DNA of 64,000 nucleotides from Enterococcus innesii (GTDB lineage Bacteria; Bacillota; Bacilli; Lactobacillales; Enterococcaceae): assembly GCA_018982785.1 (NCBI GenBank), contig JAHHEN010000001.1:186001-250000 (forward strand), given 5' to 3'. Each line of letters begins with the position of its first letter. Position 1 is the stretch's first letter. The translations under genes and the position numbers were made by a program. The notes beneath the pieces were generated by a model. The model saw only the letters and a program-made list of their open reading frames with translations, searched no databases and was not told where the DNA came from. Positions 39,882-50,124 of the stretch are shown in pieces.

Positions 39882-41273
39882 TTAGCCATTCGTCGCACGC
39901 ACTTGCGTCGATTGGGTCCCTTGTTCTTCATATCTTTGACTTGGTACTTTTACCTTGCTCATATATTTATACAACCAGACAAACATTGCGATAAACACAA
40001 CGGAACCGACGATACCCAAGATATTTCCTTTAAACGCTTCTGCAAATAAAATTCGAAATTCTGGTCCTTCGATCGAAGACCAAGTGATTTGCTGCCCTTT
40101 TTGTATTCCTTCTACTGCGCCGGTTCGATCTGCTAAGCCCGTTAAGATCGGCGTCAAATACGTAGCTGCATATAGATAGATTGGCATCGAAATAACCCCC
40201 ATGATCAGCATACGAACCAAGTTTCCGCCAGTAAGCAATAATCCACCTACTGCGATCGAATAGTTAATGATTCCTGCTAAAGGCAACACAGCATTTCCTG
40301 GCAAGATGATGGCATAGCCAATAAAGACAGGTACCAACAAGATAGCAGTGACCCAAATCTCAGAGCGACCAGCTAATACAGGCCAATCTAACCCAATGTA
40401 AACTTCCCGATCTTTAAAGCGTTTTTTCATCATTTCCGACATTGCATCAGCAAGTGGTGAAAGGGACTGCATAAACATTTTTGAGATCATTGGGAACAAA
40501 GCCATTGCAGTCGCGATTTGAATAGCTAAGTTCAGTGAGCCTGACACGCCATAAGCTGCAGCTAATCCCAAGCCCAAACCAATGAGAAAGCCCATCACCG
40601 AATTTTCAGAGAAGATACCGATTTTCTTTTTTAAGGCTTTGGTATCGGCCCGTCGATTAAAGAAAGGAATTTTATCCATAATCACATTGATCGGTAATAA
40701 AAGCACTGCTGAAATATTCATCAAGTGGGTCACTGTTACTAAAGGAATACCAGTCAAATCCTCAATGTGGCGTTGGAACATATCCCCCATTTTAAGTTCC
40801 AAGATAACCTGTACGATGGCGGTGATAAACCCAGCAAGTAAACTTCCACTGATAAAGTAGACCAGATAGGCAGTCAGCGCTTTGCCCCATACATTCCACA
40901 TATCGACATTCAACGTCTTGGTCCAGTTCAAAATCAACATGACAAAATTCACACCAAGAACGACGGCAAAGAAAACAAATGCATAGGACCATGACCAGGT
41001 GATACTTGCCGCTCCTGTCCACCCTAAATCTAGCGCAGGCAAGTTCAAGCCAGTATTTTTTGCCAATGCTTCGGAAGCTGGACTAACTGCATTTGACATA
41101 AAACCAATGACCATCGACATCCCAGTAAAAGCAATACCTAACGTGATTGCAGACATAAAGGCTTTTTTGAATTTCATCCCTGCAACCAAGCCTAGGATTA
41201 AAATGATTAGCGGCACAAAAATAGCGGAACCTAAACCTAAGATATAATTGATAATGTCTTGAAATACTTGCAT
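39882..41273 (-). CDS. PTS EIIC, galactitol (Gat) family
   Basis: 463-residue membrane component with about ten helices. MQVFQDIINYILGLGSAIFVPLIILILGL at the start, LDLGWTGAASITWSWSYAF and IGLDWPVLAGRSEIWVTA match the EIIC of the galactitol family. It moves the sugar while EIIB phosphorylates it. Reads in the order EIIA-EIIB-EIIC. The family includes transporters for several polyols and ketoses, so galactitol itself is not implied. Confidence 0.9.
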   Translation of the reverse strand: MQVFQDIINYILGLGSAIFVPLIILILGLVAGMKFKKAFMSAITLGIAFTGMSMVIGFMSNAVSPASEALAKNTGLNLPALDLGWTGAASITWSWSYAFVFFAVVLGVNFVMLILNWTKTLNVDMWNVWGKALTAYLVYFISGSLLAGFITAIVQVILELKMGDMFQRHIEDLTGIPLVTVTHLMNISAVLLLPINVIMDKIPFFNRRADTKALKKKIGIFSENSVMGFLIGLGLGLAAAYGVSGSLNLAIQIATAMALFPMISKMFMQSLSPLADAMSEMMKKRFKDREVYIGLDWPVLAGRSEIWVTAILLVPVFIGYAIILPGNAVLPLAGIINYSIAVGGLLLTGGNLVRMLIMGVISMPIYLYAATYLTPILTGLADRTGAVEGIQKGQQITWSSIEGPEFRILFAEAFKGNILGIVGSVVFIAMFVWLYKYMSKVKVPSQRYEEQGTQSTQVRATNG

Positions 41274-41309
41274 TTTTTTCACTTCTTTCTTTTGATAGGA
41301 TGTTTTGTA

Positions 41310-41609
41310 CTAGCCAATCAATTCTTTGATTTCTTCATAAATCGTATCCATACCCATACCGGTAAGAAACGGAATCCCAGCAAAAACGTGTACACCTAGC
41401 TCAGCGGCTTTTTCCAATACTTCATCATCTGGCTGAGCAACATACACATAAATTCCTGTCGACGGCAATTCATTTTGGATCGACTTGTAATCAACTGCTT
41501 CAACGGGGAAATCGATTCCGTCATCTTCAAGCATTCCAGCAATTTTACTTGCGATCGTTTGACTTGTTGCAACGCCACTTCCACATGCTACGATCAATCT
41601 TCTTTTCAT
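41310..41609 (-). CDS. PTS EIIB, galactitol (Gat) family
   Basis: 99-residue cytoplasmic domain protein. The phosphorylated Cys is in LIVACGSGVATSQTIASKI, as in GatB. It passes phosphate from EIIA to the sugar. The start at 41609 follows GGAGG at 8 nt. It sits 20 bp after EIIA and 36 bp before EIIC. Confidence 0.92.
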   Translation of the reverse strand: MKRRLIVACGSGVATSQTIASKIAGMLEDDGIDFPVEAVDYKSIQNELPSTGIYVYVAQPDDEVLEKAAELGVHVFAGIPFLTGMGMDTIYEEIKELIG

Positions 41610-41629
41610 CTTAAATTCCTCCAAAAATT

Positions 41630-42091
41630 TTATTTTGTATACTGAGTAACTATCTGATAAATTTCCTGCACTTCTTGTGCTTCAATGAATGCCTTTACAA
41701 ATCCTTCATCCATAAATAATGCCATTAACGATTGCAGTAAGCCGACTTGCTCTTTTGGTTCTTTGATCCCTAGAAAAAAGAGATCCTTGACCTGCATTTC
41801 TTGACTGTCCCCCATTTGCTTCATCTTCACCTCGTTTTTCAGACGCACGATCGCAATAAAAGGCTTTTCGACATACGCTGGTTCTGAATGAGGCAAGCCA
41901 ATATTCAAATACTGTGTAATTAGTCCAGTTGGAAAGGCTTGTTCTCTTGCTAGTAATCCTTCTACATACTGTTCATTCACAAAACCTTGTTGCTGTAATC
42001 GTTTGGCTATTTCTTCAAATAGTTCTTTCAACTCCTCTCCTTCCACATCGAGAAAAACTAGCCTTTCATCAAACATGCTCGTATAGCCCAC
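41630..42091 (-). CDS. PTS EIIA, fructose/mannitol-galactitol family
   Basis: 153-residue EIIA with the phosphohistidine in NIGLPHSEPAYV (His at about 67). It accepts phosphate from HPr and passes it to EIIB. GTG 42091 is the start, 8 nt after AAGGAGG. First gene of the PTS-aldolase operon; the control region upstream holds a pair of inverted operator-like sites and a cre site. Confidence 0.88.
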   Translation of the reverse strand: MGYTSMFDERLVFLDVEGEELKELFEEIAKRLQQQGFVNEQYVEGLLAREQAFPTGLITQYLNIGLPHSEPAYVEKPFIAIVRLKNEVKMKQMGDSQEMQVKDLFFLGIKEPKEQVGLLQSLMALFMDEGFVKAFIEAQEVQEIYQIVTQYTK

Positions 42092-42127
42092 CTATTCTTC
42101 CTCCTTGTTCAACTCAAATGATAAATA

Positions 42128-42304
42128 TTGTTAAAGTTTGTTATAATTTGTTTTACAATGTAAATATACAATAGTTGATTTTTCTTGTCAACGCTTTCTT
42201 TTGGTATTTTTTTAAACTAATTCCTTTCACCAATACACGAAACTATCAAACTTTAACAAAGATGAACATTTTTTCTTGCTTTTTCCAAAAGTAAATGCTA
42301 TTAA
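42128..42304. promoter_or_regulatory. Divergent control region of the PTS operon and deoR-pfkB
   Basis: TTGTTAAAGTTTG (42128-42140) and its exact reverse complement CAAACTTTAACAA (42247-42259) lie 119 bp apart, as expected for two repressor sites that could loop. TGTCAACGCTTTCT (42186-42199) is a 13/14 match to the CcpA cre consensus. TTGCTT (42276-42281), 17 bp, TATTAA (42299-42304) is the plus-strand promoter for deoR. Confidence 0.65.
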
Positions 42305-42371
42305 TTAATGTATAAAGAACACCGATAAAAAAGAAACTTAAAAAAATCGTTAATCAACCAGAGGTGAAACT

Positions 42372-43133
42372 ATGTTAAAGAAAGAACGGCAAGAAAAAAT
42401 TCTAGCGCTAGTGAATCAGCACGATTACTTATCCATTGCAGAAATAGCCAAAACATTAGACGTTTCCGATATGACCATTCGTAGAGATATTACAGAGTTA
42501 GCGAATCAATCTTTATTGGTAAAAATCTATGGTGGCGCCCAAAAACTCGAAAAAATCGAACACGAGCTTTCTACTCAAGAAAAAATCGATACGAACGTTG
42601 CCGAAAAGAAATTCATCGGAAAAGTAATGAACAGTATCATATCAGACAACGATACTATCTATATCGGTGCGGGAACTACGATGCTCCACGCTTTACCTGA
42701 ACTAAAAAAAGCAAACTTATTCGTGATCACAAATAGTTTACTTGCTTTTAATTATTTGATTTACAACACAGACTATCGTGTCTTATTGACCGGTGGAGAA
42801 TTTTCCCGCACGACGGAAGAATTTTATGGGGAAACAGCAGAGAAGAGTTTTGAAAATTTAAATATCGATATCGCTTTTGCTGCTACAAATGGGATCTTTG
42901 AAAATAATATCACCACTGCAAATCTTGTTGAAGGTTCGATTCAACGAGTCGCATTCAAACATTCCCGCAAAAAATGCATCGTTGCAGATAGTTCCAAGTT
43001 TAATCGCTCTGACGTTTATACCTTCTACTCGCTTTCAGATATCGACTATTTGATCACTGATGATAAACTTTCTGAAACTACTTTTGACTATTATCGTTCC
43101 TTTACAGAGATCCTCAAGGAGGAACAAAAATGA
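42372..43133 (+). CDS. DeoR-family sugar repressor
   Basis: 253 residues. The N-terminal DeoR helix-turn-helix is YLSIAEIAKTLDVSDMTIRRDITEL. The C-terminal sugar-phosphate-sensing domain has IGAGTTMLHALPEL and IVADSSKFNRS. It probably represses the divergent PTS operon and its own transcript, released by the sugar phosphate. It overlaps the kinase start by 4 nt (ATGA), so the two are translationally coupled. Which phosphate is sensed is unknown. Confidence 0.9.
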   Translation: MLKKERQEKILALVNQHDYLSIAEIAKTLDVSDMTIRRDITELANQSLLVKIYGGAQKLEKIEHELSTQEKIDTNVAEKKFIGKVMNSIISDNDTIYIGAGTTMLHALPELKKANLFVITNSLLAFNYLIYNTDYRVLLTGGEFSRTTEEFYGETAEKSFENLNIDIAFAATNGIFENNITTANLVEGSIQRVAFKHSRKKCIVADSSKFNRSDVYTFYSLSDIDYLITDDKLSETTFDYYRSFTEILKEEQK

Positions 43134-44085
43134 TTTTAACCATCACAATGAACCCTTCCATGGACTACAACTATCTTGTTCCTTCGCTAAAATTGGATCA
43201 AGTAAATCGGGTAGATAACCCACATACATCAATTGGAGGAAAAGGCATCAATGCTGGCAGAGTCATCGCACAATCTGGGGAAGCCGTTTTATTGACAGGT
43301 ATTTTAGGTGGACCTGTAGGCAAAACGATCCTTGATTCTTTACTAGCTGAAGAACGTTATGTATTGGATTTCCTCACCATCGACGGCAATTCTCGCAATG
43401 CGATCACGATCATGCATGACGGTAACACTCATACTGAGCTAGTAGAAAAAGGACTTTATCTGTCGGAGGAAAACGAACAACTTTTTTACCAACACCTTGC
43501 AGCAATAATTAAACAACACCCCATCACGGTCGTCTGTATTTCTGGATCAGTAAATTCTGATAATGGACACTTTCACGATCAGTTGCTTCAATTCATCCGT
43601 CAATCATTAGGTGAACAAGTCCCGATTCTCATGGATATAGCTGGGGAACAACTAAAAAATTGTTTGACTCAAACGAATGCTCGTCCGAATTTTATTAAAC
43701 CAAATCAACAGGAATTAGAAGAACTAATGGGTCAAAAATTGCATTCATCTCAAGACATTTTCTCTGTCTTAGAGAGCACTCTTTTCGAAGGGATCGACAC
43801 CGTCATGGTTTCTCAAGGTGGCGATGGGGCAATCGTTAAACACCAGTCGACTTTTTTAAGATCGAGATCCCTAAAATCGCCATCGTTAATACGACTGGTT
43901 GTGGTGATTCAACCGTTGGTGGTATGGCTGTTGCATTGAATAAACAGTATCCAATGGAACAAGCATTGATCTATTCGATGGCTTGTGGCATGTCTAATGC
44001 GCTTTCGAAAACAAACGGTACGATCGATCCTGCACAAGTCGCTGCATTTAGCGAACAGATCCACCTTTTCAAGATCAAAGAATAA
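43130..44085 (+). CDS. PfkB-family sugar kinase (LacC/FruK type), frameshifted
   Basis: About 318 residues, normal length. N-terminal MILTITMNPSMDYNYLV and IGGKGINAGRVIAQSG match 1-phosphofructokinase/tagatose-6-phosphate kinase; the catalytic NTTGCGDSTVGGMA lies in the shifted frame. One T is missing from the T6 run at 43852-43857 and, when restored, STFFKIEIPKIAIV follows. ATP-dependent phosphorylation of a ketose phosphate to a bisphosphate is likely. With the PTS, it suggests import as ketose-1-P or 6-P and a second phosphorylation. Which sugar is unknown. Confidence 0.88.
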
Positions 44086-44138
44086 TCGGCTACCTATTTT
44101 TGGTTCTCTTGATTACGCAAAACATTCGTTGGTACAAA

Positions 44139-44193
44139 TAAAAAAAGCCCTAGCTAAGTGCAACTGATTGGTTCAGTGTTCTTAGCTAGGGCT
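44139..44193 (-). terminator. Terminator of mnmA
   Basis: Perfect 13-bp stem AGCCCTAGCTAAG / CTTAGCTAGGGCT with 22-nt loop and T-rich tail on the minus strand. Confidence 0.9.
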
Positions 44194-44207
44194 GATTGTG
44201 TTAGTGG

Positions 44208-45693
<1,486 letters not shown>

Positions 45694-46407
45694 ATGCGAT
45701 CACACACAAGGACATCAAAAACTAGGAGAAACGATGGGAAGAAAAAGAAGAGCCTTGCACTGCTGCTTTTTCTCATCGGTGGTGTGTTTGTCATTCATTA
45801 CGTGATTGATCAGGTCAGGGATGCTACGTTTGATCAGACAGCGCTTGTCTCAAAACAGTTCACTCGCCAAGCCAATCAAGCGATTCAACAAGCGATGGCA
45901 GACACGCAGCAAGTGCCGTTGATTGTACAAACCGATCAACGCTGGGGCAATAACCCGTATGGATATGGAGAAGAGCAAAATACGTTTGCGGCAAACGGGT
46001 GCGCTATTGCTTCTTTAGCCATGATCGATGCTTTTTGGACGGATCATCCGCCGAATCCTGACAAACTATTAAAGTGGGCTGGCGATCAATTTTATCTTCC
46101 CAAACAAGGAACCAGTTGGCAAATCTTTCCTCAATTTGCCGAAGCTTTTGGTTACCAATTTGCCGATTTAGGGGATTCATTTGAGGTTGCCTATGAGAAA
46201 ATGACACAAGGTATTCCCGTTGTGGTCTCGGTTCAAGCAGGAACCTTTACAACATCCGGACATATCATGGTATTGGCTTTGAACAAAGAAGGAACGATTC
46301 AAGTATTCGATCCTAATGATTCCCCCGAAAAAACCCATTATGAGAAAAGCTATCCTAACGATGTCTTTCAAGCAGAAGGAATCCATTATTGGAGCTTTTG
46401 GCTTTGA
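45694..46407 (+). CDS. Membrane-anchored C39-like cysteine peptidase
   Basis: 237 residues. Basic N-terminus then one membrane helix (SLALLLFLIGGVFVIHYVI, about 20-38), so the rest is outside. The C39-like fold has the Cys in AANGCAIASLAMI, His in TTSGHIMVLAL and Asp in VFDPND, giving a possible Cys-His-Asp triad; a DQRWGNNPYGYG segment is typical of Peptidase_C39_2. Unlike bacteriocin ABC peptidases it has no transporter domain. The substrate is unknown. AGGAGG precedes the ATG. Confidence 0.83.
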   Translation: MRSHTRTSKTRRNDGKKKKSLALLLFLIGGVFVIHYVIDQVRDATFDQTALVSKQFTRQANQAIQQAMADTQQVPLIVQTDQRWGNNPYGYGEEQNTFAANGCAIASLAMIDAFWTDHPPNPDKLLKWAGDQFYLPKQGTSWQIFPQFAEAFGYQFADLGDSFEVAYEKMTQGIPVVVSVQAGTFTTSGHIMVLALNKEGTIQVFDPNDSPEKTHYEKSYPNDVFQAEGIHYWSFWL

Positions 46408-46451
46408 TGTTCTGATCGGCTGAAGCTGCAAAAATACACCTTTTGTGGGAC

Positions 46452-46480
46452 AAAAAAAGACTAGCCGAAGCTAGTCTTTT
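46452..46480. terminator. Bidirectional terminator
   Basis: AAAAGACTAGC / GCTAGTCTTTT around loop CGAA, between convergent C39-like and gls24 genes. Confidence 0.88.
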
Positions 46481-46493
46481 GCTTATCTTACTA

Positions 46494-47012
46494 TTATTGA
46501 ACGCGTGGTTCGTTGTTTTCTTGAATACGCGTCGTTGTCCGGTTGAAGGCACCTTTGGCTTTACGTGTTTGTTTTGACGCAAAGTCGCCAGTTGTTTCTG
46601 CCGCACTGCTTACTTTGTCTTGAACTGTTTCAGAGTCTTTTTCGAATTGTTCACGTGTTTTGACATCTGCTACATTCACGTTTACTTCGATGACTTCTAA
46701 ATTCGTCATTTTGTTGACTTGTGTTGAAACAACCTCTTTGATTTGGTCGTAGATCGTGGTCATGTCGCTGCCATATTCTGCAACGATATCAAGATCGACT
46801 GCCACTTGTTTTTTCCCAACTTCAACGTTGATCCCTGAAGTCACATCATCGGTGTTGACTAATTTACCTGCAATATTTGAGAAGAAACCGCCATCGACTG
46901 TTAAGAGTCCGTCTACAGATTCTAATGCAATGCCTACGATTTTTTGAATCACTTTATCTTCGTAAGTTAATTCTCCTTTAACACCTGTTGTTGGTTTTGT
47001 TTGGTTTTCCAT
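46494..47012 (-). CDS. gls24: Asp23/Gls24-family alkaline-shock stress protein
   Basis: 172 residues of the Asp23/Gls24 family, general stress proteins attached to the membrane by AmaP. GELTYEDKVIQKIVGIALESVDGLL and VNVEVGKKQVAVDLDIV-like beta strands (GINVEVGKKQVAVDLDI) are characteristic. C-terminal tail is long and charged. Last gene of amaP-DUF2273-gls24. Ribosome binding site AGGAGG. Confidence 0.93.
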   Translation of the reverse strand: MENQTKPTTGVKGELTYEDKVIQKIVGIALESVDGLLTVDGGFFSNIAGKLVNTDDVTSGINVEVGKKQVAVDLDIVAEYGSDMTTIYDQIKEVVSTQVNKMTNLEVIEVNVNVADVKTREQFEKDSETVQDKVSSAAETTGDFASKQTRKAKGAFNRTTTRIQENNEPRVQ

Positions 47013-47068
47013 CGTACATTCCTCCTACTATAATCTTGATATAAATTAAACTAATAATGTTACCAAAG

Positions 47069-47263
47069 TTAACGGCGCGGTCTTTGAAATTGTTCAAAGA
47101 ATCCGACTTCTTTGAGATAAAATCCCAGATACGTACCTAGTGCCGTAAACAGCACCAGCAGCATGGTTTTCAAAAAGCCGATCGTTAGAAACAGGATCGC
47201 TAGGATCAAACCGAAACCTGCAAAGATAAGCGGGATCTTATAGTGGTAGAACCATTCACTCAT
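47069..47263 (-). CDS. DUF2273 small membrane protein of the stress operon
   Basis: 64 residues with two membrane helices (IPLIFAGFGLILAILFLTIGF; MLLVLFTALGTYLGFYL). DUF2273 proteins sit next to amaP and gls24/asp23 genes. Exact function unknown; probably part of the membrane anchor. AGGAG site present, 12 bp after amaP. Confidence 0.88.
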   Translation of the reverse strand: MSEWFYHYKIPLIFAGFGLILAILFLTIGFLKTMLLVLFTALGTYLGFYLKEVGFFEQFQRPRR

Positions 47264-47274
47264 ACCTGTTCCTC

Positions 47275-47838
47275 CTAAACTACACGCGGTTGGTCATGGG
47301 CTGCTGGCGTTTCTTGCGTATCTTTTAAAACAACTTCCGTTTGGATATTGCTTTCGATACCGAAAAGCTGCTGCAGACTGCTGCTGATCTCACCAACCAA
47401 AGCTTCTTGTTTTTGCGGGATGGCTGCTGTTTGTTTCATTTCTCCATCGATTTTTACCGCTACTTTATTCTTGACGATTTTGATTTTTACCGATGGCTGA
47501 TGGATGAAATCTGCTTGTTTCACCCGCTCGAGCACAAAATGCTCTAAGGCCTTCTTCTGAATCACTAAATCGCCTGTCTTATGGGGAATGATCAAGCGGT
47601 CTGAGCGTTTTGGATAAAACAAAACGACAAAGAGTGCGATCACTGTAAAAATAGCAAAGCCAACAGATAACCAAAAGAGCAGCATACTCATGGAAGATCC
47701 GACCCAAGGATATTCATCCAAAGGAATCAAGTAAACAGGCAATGAAGCCGCTTGCTGATTGGCGATGATCCCAAAATAAAAGACAAGTAAGAGTAAAAGT
47801 AATCCGATGATAAAAATCACTTTAGAAATCTTACGCAT
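47275..47838 (-). CDS. amaP: Alkaline-shock membrane anchor protein AmaP
   Basis: 187 residues: helix 1 (ISKVIFIIGLLLLLLVFYF) and helix 2 (MLLFWLSVGFAIFTVIALFVVLFY), then a cytoplasmic domain (VIQKKALEHFVLERV, VAVKIDGEMKQ) that binds Asp23/Gls24 proteins in staphylococci. ATG 47838 follows AAAGGAGG. Leads the three-gene stress operon from the promoter at 47869-47897. Confidence 0.9.
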   Translation of the reverse strand: MRKISKVIFIIGLLLLLLVFYFGIIANQQAASLPVYLIPLDEYPWVGSSMSMLLFWLSVGFAIFTVIALFVVLFYPKRSDRLIIPHKTGDLVIQKKALEHFVLERVKQADFIHQPSVKIKIVKNKVAVKIDGEMKQTAAIPQKQEALVGEISSSLQQLFGIESNIQTEVVLKDTQETPAAHDQPRVV

Positions 47839-47868
47839 TGGCAACCTCCTTTACTGCTTTCTACTTAA

Positions 47869-47897
47869 AGCATACACATTTCTTAAATATCCATCAA
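47869..47897 (-). promoter_or_regulatory. Promoter of amaP-gls24 operon
   Basis: TTGATG (47892-47897), 17-bp spacer, TATGCT (47869-47874) with TG before the -10, on the minus strand. No sigma-B-type box was seen. Confidence 0.65.
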
Positions 47898-47990
47898 ATA
47901 ATAACTCTTGGAATCGATTATTTTTTACATATAAAGTTTATTTTTATCAAAAAAATTTCCTTAATCAAAGCTTGCTGTCAAAGTCATCAC

Positions 47991-48035
47991 AAAAAAAGCA
48001 AACCGTCCGACGTTGTCTTGACGCTTGCTTTTCTT
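47991..48035 (-). terminator. Terminator after phosphoesterase gene
   Basis: AAAAGCAA / TTGCTTTT arms with T-rich tail on the minus strand. Confidence 0.6.
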
Positions 48036-48043
48036 GTTATCTG

Positions 48044-48649
48044 TTAACGAGCTAGCTTGGCAAGTTCTTGTTGTTTGGCATGATACAGCACCGCCAGTTC
48101 ATTTTCGGAAACTGGTCGACCGAAGGGACGCGGCTGCGGCAGAAACGCCAATTCCGGCGCATCGACTCCTACGTTGAGATTCTCAGCGATTGGTACACTG
48201 TGATGATGGATATGCCCATGCAGATTGCGACTGTTTTTGGTGATCCCCAGCAGCATAGGATAATGGGTCAGTATAAATTGCTGATGAGCAAACTTCAGCA
48301 AGACACCGACATCTTCAAACGCATACTTTTGGGCTCCCAAACAACCAGGATCATGCTTGCGCAAGTACGCAAAGAAAGCCCGGGTATCATGATTGCCTTT
48401 GATAAAAACGATTTTGCCCTGCAGCTGTGCTAACAGCGCCGCAATTTCTGGAAAGCCCGCTTCGTAATCAGGGTGCATCGCGACATCCCCTAAATGATAG
48501 ACGACATCTTTATCCGCAACGACCTCATTCCAGCTGGCGATCATCGTTTCATGCATTTGCGTCACTGTCTCAAAGGGGCGTGGGGCAAAGTCATTGACCC
48601 CGAGCAAGGCTGCATGAAAATAGTGGGTATCAGACGTAAAAAATTTCAT
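48044..48649 (-). CDS. Calcineurin-like metallophosphoesterase
   Basis: 201 residues. All metal motifs are present: DTHYFH near the start, YHLGDVAMH, IKGNHDTR and LHGHIHHHS. Members hydrolyse phosphomonoesters, phosphodiesters or nucleotides; substrate unknown. 42 bp after the aldo/keto reductase gene, likely cotranscribed. Start follows GGAGCG. Confidence 0.88.
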   Translation of the reverse strand: MKFFTSDTHYFHAALLGVNDFAPRPFETVTQMHETMIASWNEVVADKDVVYHLGDVAMHPDYEAGFPEIAALLAQLQGKIVFIKGNHDTRAFFAYLRKHDPGCLGAQKYAFEDVGVLLKFAHQQFILTHYPMLLGITKNSRNLHGHIHHHSVPIAENLNVGVDAPELAFLPQPRPFGRPVSENELAVLYHAKQQELAKLAR

Positions 48650-48691
48650 AGTCGCTCCTTACTTTACTGATTTTTTCTGTGATCAGCGTCT

Positions 48692-49537
48692 TTAAATCAT
48701 CGCTAACGGCTGCTTTTTCGTCGGTGCAGGAAAACGCGCATCGATTGCTGCCAATTCACTTTTGGAAAAAACGATTTTGGTAGCTTCAATGTTCTGCAGC
48801 ATATGCAGCGAGTCACTGGTTTGGGGGATCGCTAAGACGTGGGGTTGTCGAAGGGTCCATGCCAAAAGCAGCTGAAAAATCGTGCAGCCTTTGGCTTCTG
48901 CCAGCTCTTTCAACACTTCATCATTTTTGAAGTGGTGCCCTAGCCGATCGCCTTGAGCAATTGGTGAGTAGGCAATCACCGGAATCTCAGCCTCTGCCTG
49001 CCAAGGCAAAAGATCGTATTCGATCCCCCGGGCACCTAAATTATAGAGTACTTGGTTGGCGGCACATTGATCGCCGTTTTCTAACCGCAACAGCTCCTCC
49101 ATATCTGCCACGTCAAAATTAGAGACGCCCCATGCACGAATCTTTCCAGAGGCTTTGGCAGCTTCTAGTGCGTCAACTGTTTCTGCTAACGGAACATCTC
49201 CTCGCCAGTGGAGCAGATACAGATCAAGATAGTCGGTGCCTAAACGCGCTAAGCTACGGTCTAAAGCTTTCGGCAATTCATCTGCGGAGGCATTCCAGGG
49301 ATAAACTTTTGAAATCAAATAAAGATCCCCTCGTGTAAAGGGCTGGATCGCCTTGCCAACTAGCGTTTCTGCGTTTCCCTCGCCGTACATTTCTGCGGTA
49401 TCGATGACAGCCGCTCCGGCTTTGATGCCCGCTTGCAGCGCATCGATCTCGGCTTTTTCCTTAGCAGGGTCATCCCCCATATGCCAAGTCCCCATGCCGA
49501 CGGCTAACACTGATTGCTTGTTTAAGGTTCGTTTCAT
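48692..49537 (-). CDS. Aldo/keto reductase
   Basis: 281-residue NAD(P)H-dependent oxidoreductase with TIM-barrel motifs VIDTAEMYGEGNAE (Asp and Tyr of the tetrad), LISKVYPWN (Lys) and LDLYLLHWRGD (His). C-terminal LAIPQTSDSLHM binds cofactor in relatives. The physiological aldehyde or ketone is unknown. AAGAGGGA-type site upstream. Confidence 0.9.
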   Translation of the reverse strand: MKRTLNKQSVLAVGMGTWHMGDDPAKEKAEIDALQAGIKAGAAVIDTAEMYGEGNAETLVGKAIQPFTRGDLYLISKVYPWNASADELPKALDRSLARLGTDYLDLYLLHWRGDVPLAETVDALEAAKASGKIRAWGVSNFDVADMEELLRLENGDQCAANQVLYNLGARGIEYDLLPWQAEAEIPVIAYSPIAQGDRLGHHFKNDEVLKELAEAKGCTIFQLLLAWTLRQPHVLAIPQTSDSLHMLQNIEATKIVFSKSELAAIDARFPAPTKKQPLAMI

Positions 49538-49630
49538 CTTGATTCCCTCTTTCTCGTCTTAACTCATCCTGTTCCTGCGAACACCTAGGGTTTGTTTTCT
49601 ATAGTATAAAAAGAAACCGCCAAAGATACA

Positions 49631-49679
49631 AAAGAAGTGTATCAATCCCATGCCTGCTTGGCGGAGTGACACACTTCTT
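49631..49679 (-). terminator. Terminator after DUF1831 gene
   Basis: AAGAAGTGT / ACACTTCTT arms with a 31-nt loop and TTTTG tail on the minus strand, just after the stop at 49715. Confidence 0.6.
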
Positions 49680-49714
49680 GCCCTTTGAACGGTATAGCTG
49701 CTTTTGACAAAAGC

Positions 49715-50056
49715 TTACGCTTTGACAAACAACCCGCGGCTGATAAAACCATCCATTAAAAAGTAAAATTTTTCTTGCAGCATTTTGTGCTGTTCATCTT
49801 TGAAAATATTGACTGCTTTTAACCCATTGGCTGTCGTGATGGACATCTTGAAGGTTTGCAGATCTTTTGCAACAGTGATTTTTAATTTAAAGCCTTCTTT
49901 GCTTTGGGGTGTTGCTTCAAGGCCGCGAATCAATTGGAAGTTGCCGCCGTTCGTTTCTGTAAAGCCATTATCCCGCAACGTATATTTTTTTGCTTCAGGA
50001 GCAATGCGGTATTGGGTTGCTGCGCCTAAAACGGTTGCTGTTGTTTCAAATGCCAT
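49715..50056 (-). CDS. DUF1831-family protein, cysteine-desulfurase partner
   Basis: 113 residues, MAFETTATVLGAATQYRI to FISRGLFVKA, a DUF1831 protein. The family is typical of Lactobacillales and usually sits beside a nifS-like gene. Function unknown; perhaps sulfur-transfer related. ATG 50056 follows AAAGAGGTG; the frame extends further upstream into nifS but without a site. 68 bp after nifS. Confidence 0.82.
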   Translation of the reverse strand: MAFETTATVLGAATQYRIAPEAKKYTLRDNGFTETNGGNFQLIRGLEATPQSKEGFKLKITVAKDLQTFKMSITTANGLKAVNIFKDEQHKMLQEKFYFLMDGFISRGLFVKA

Positions 50057-50124
50057 GTTCTTCACCTCTTTAACATCATTTCTTTCATTATAAATAGTTT
50101 TCAGCGAGATTGCTAGCTGTTCTC

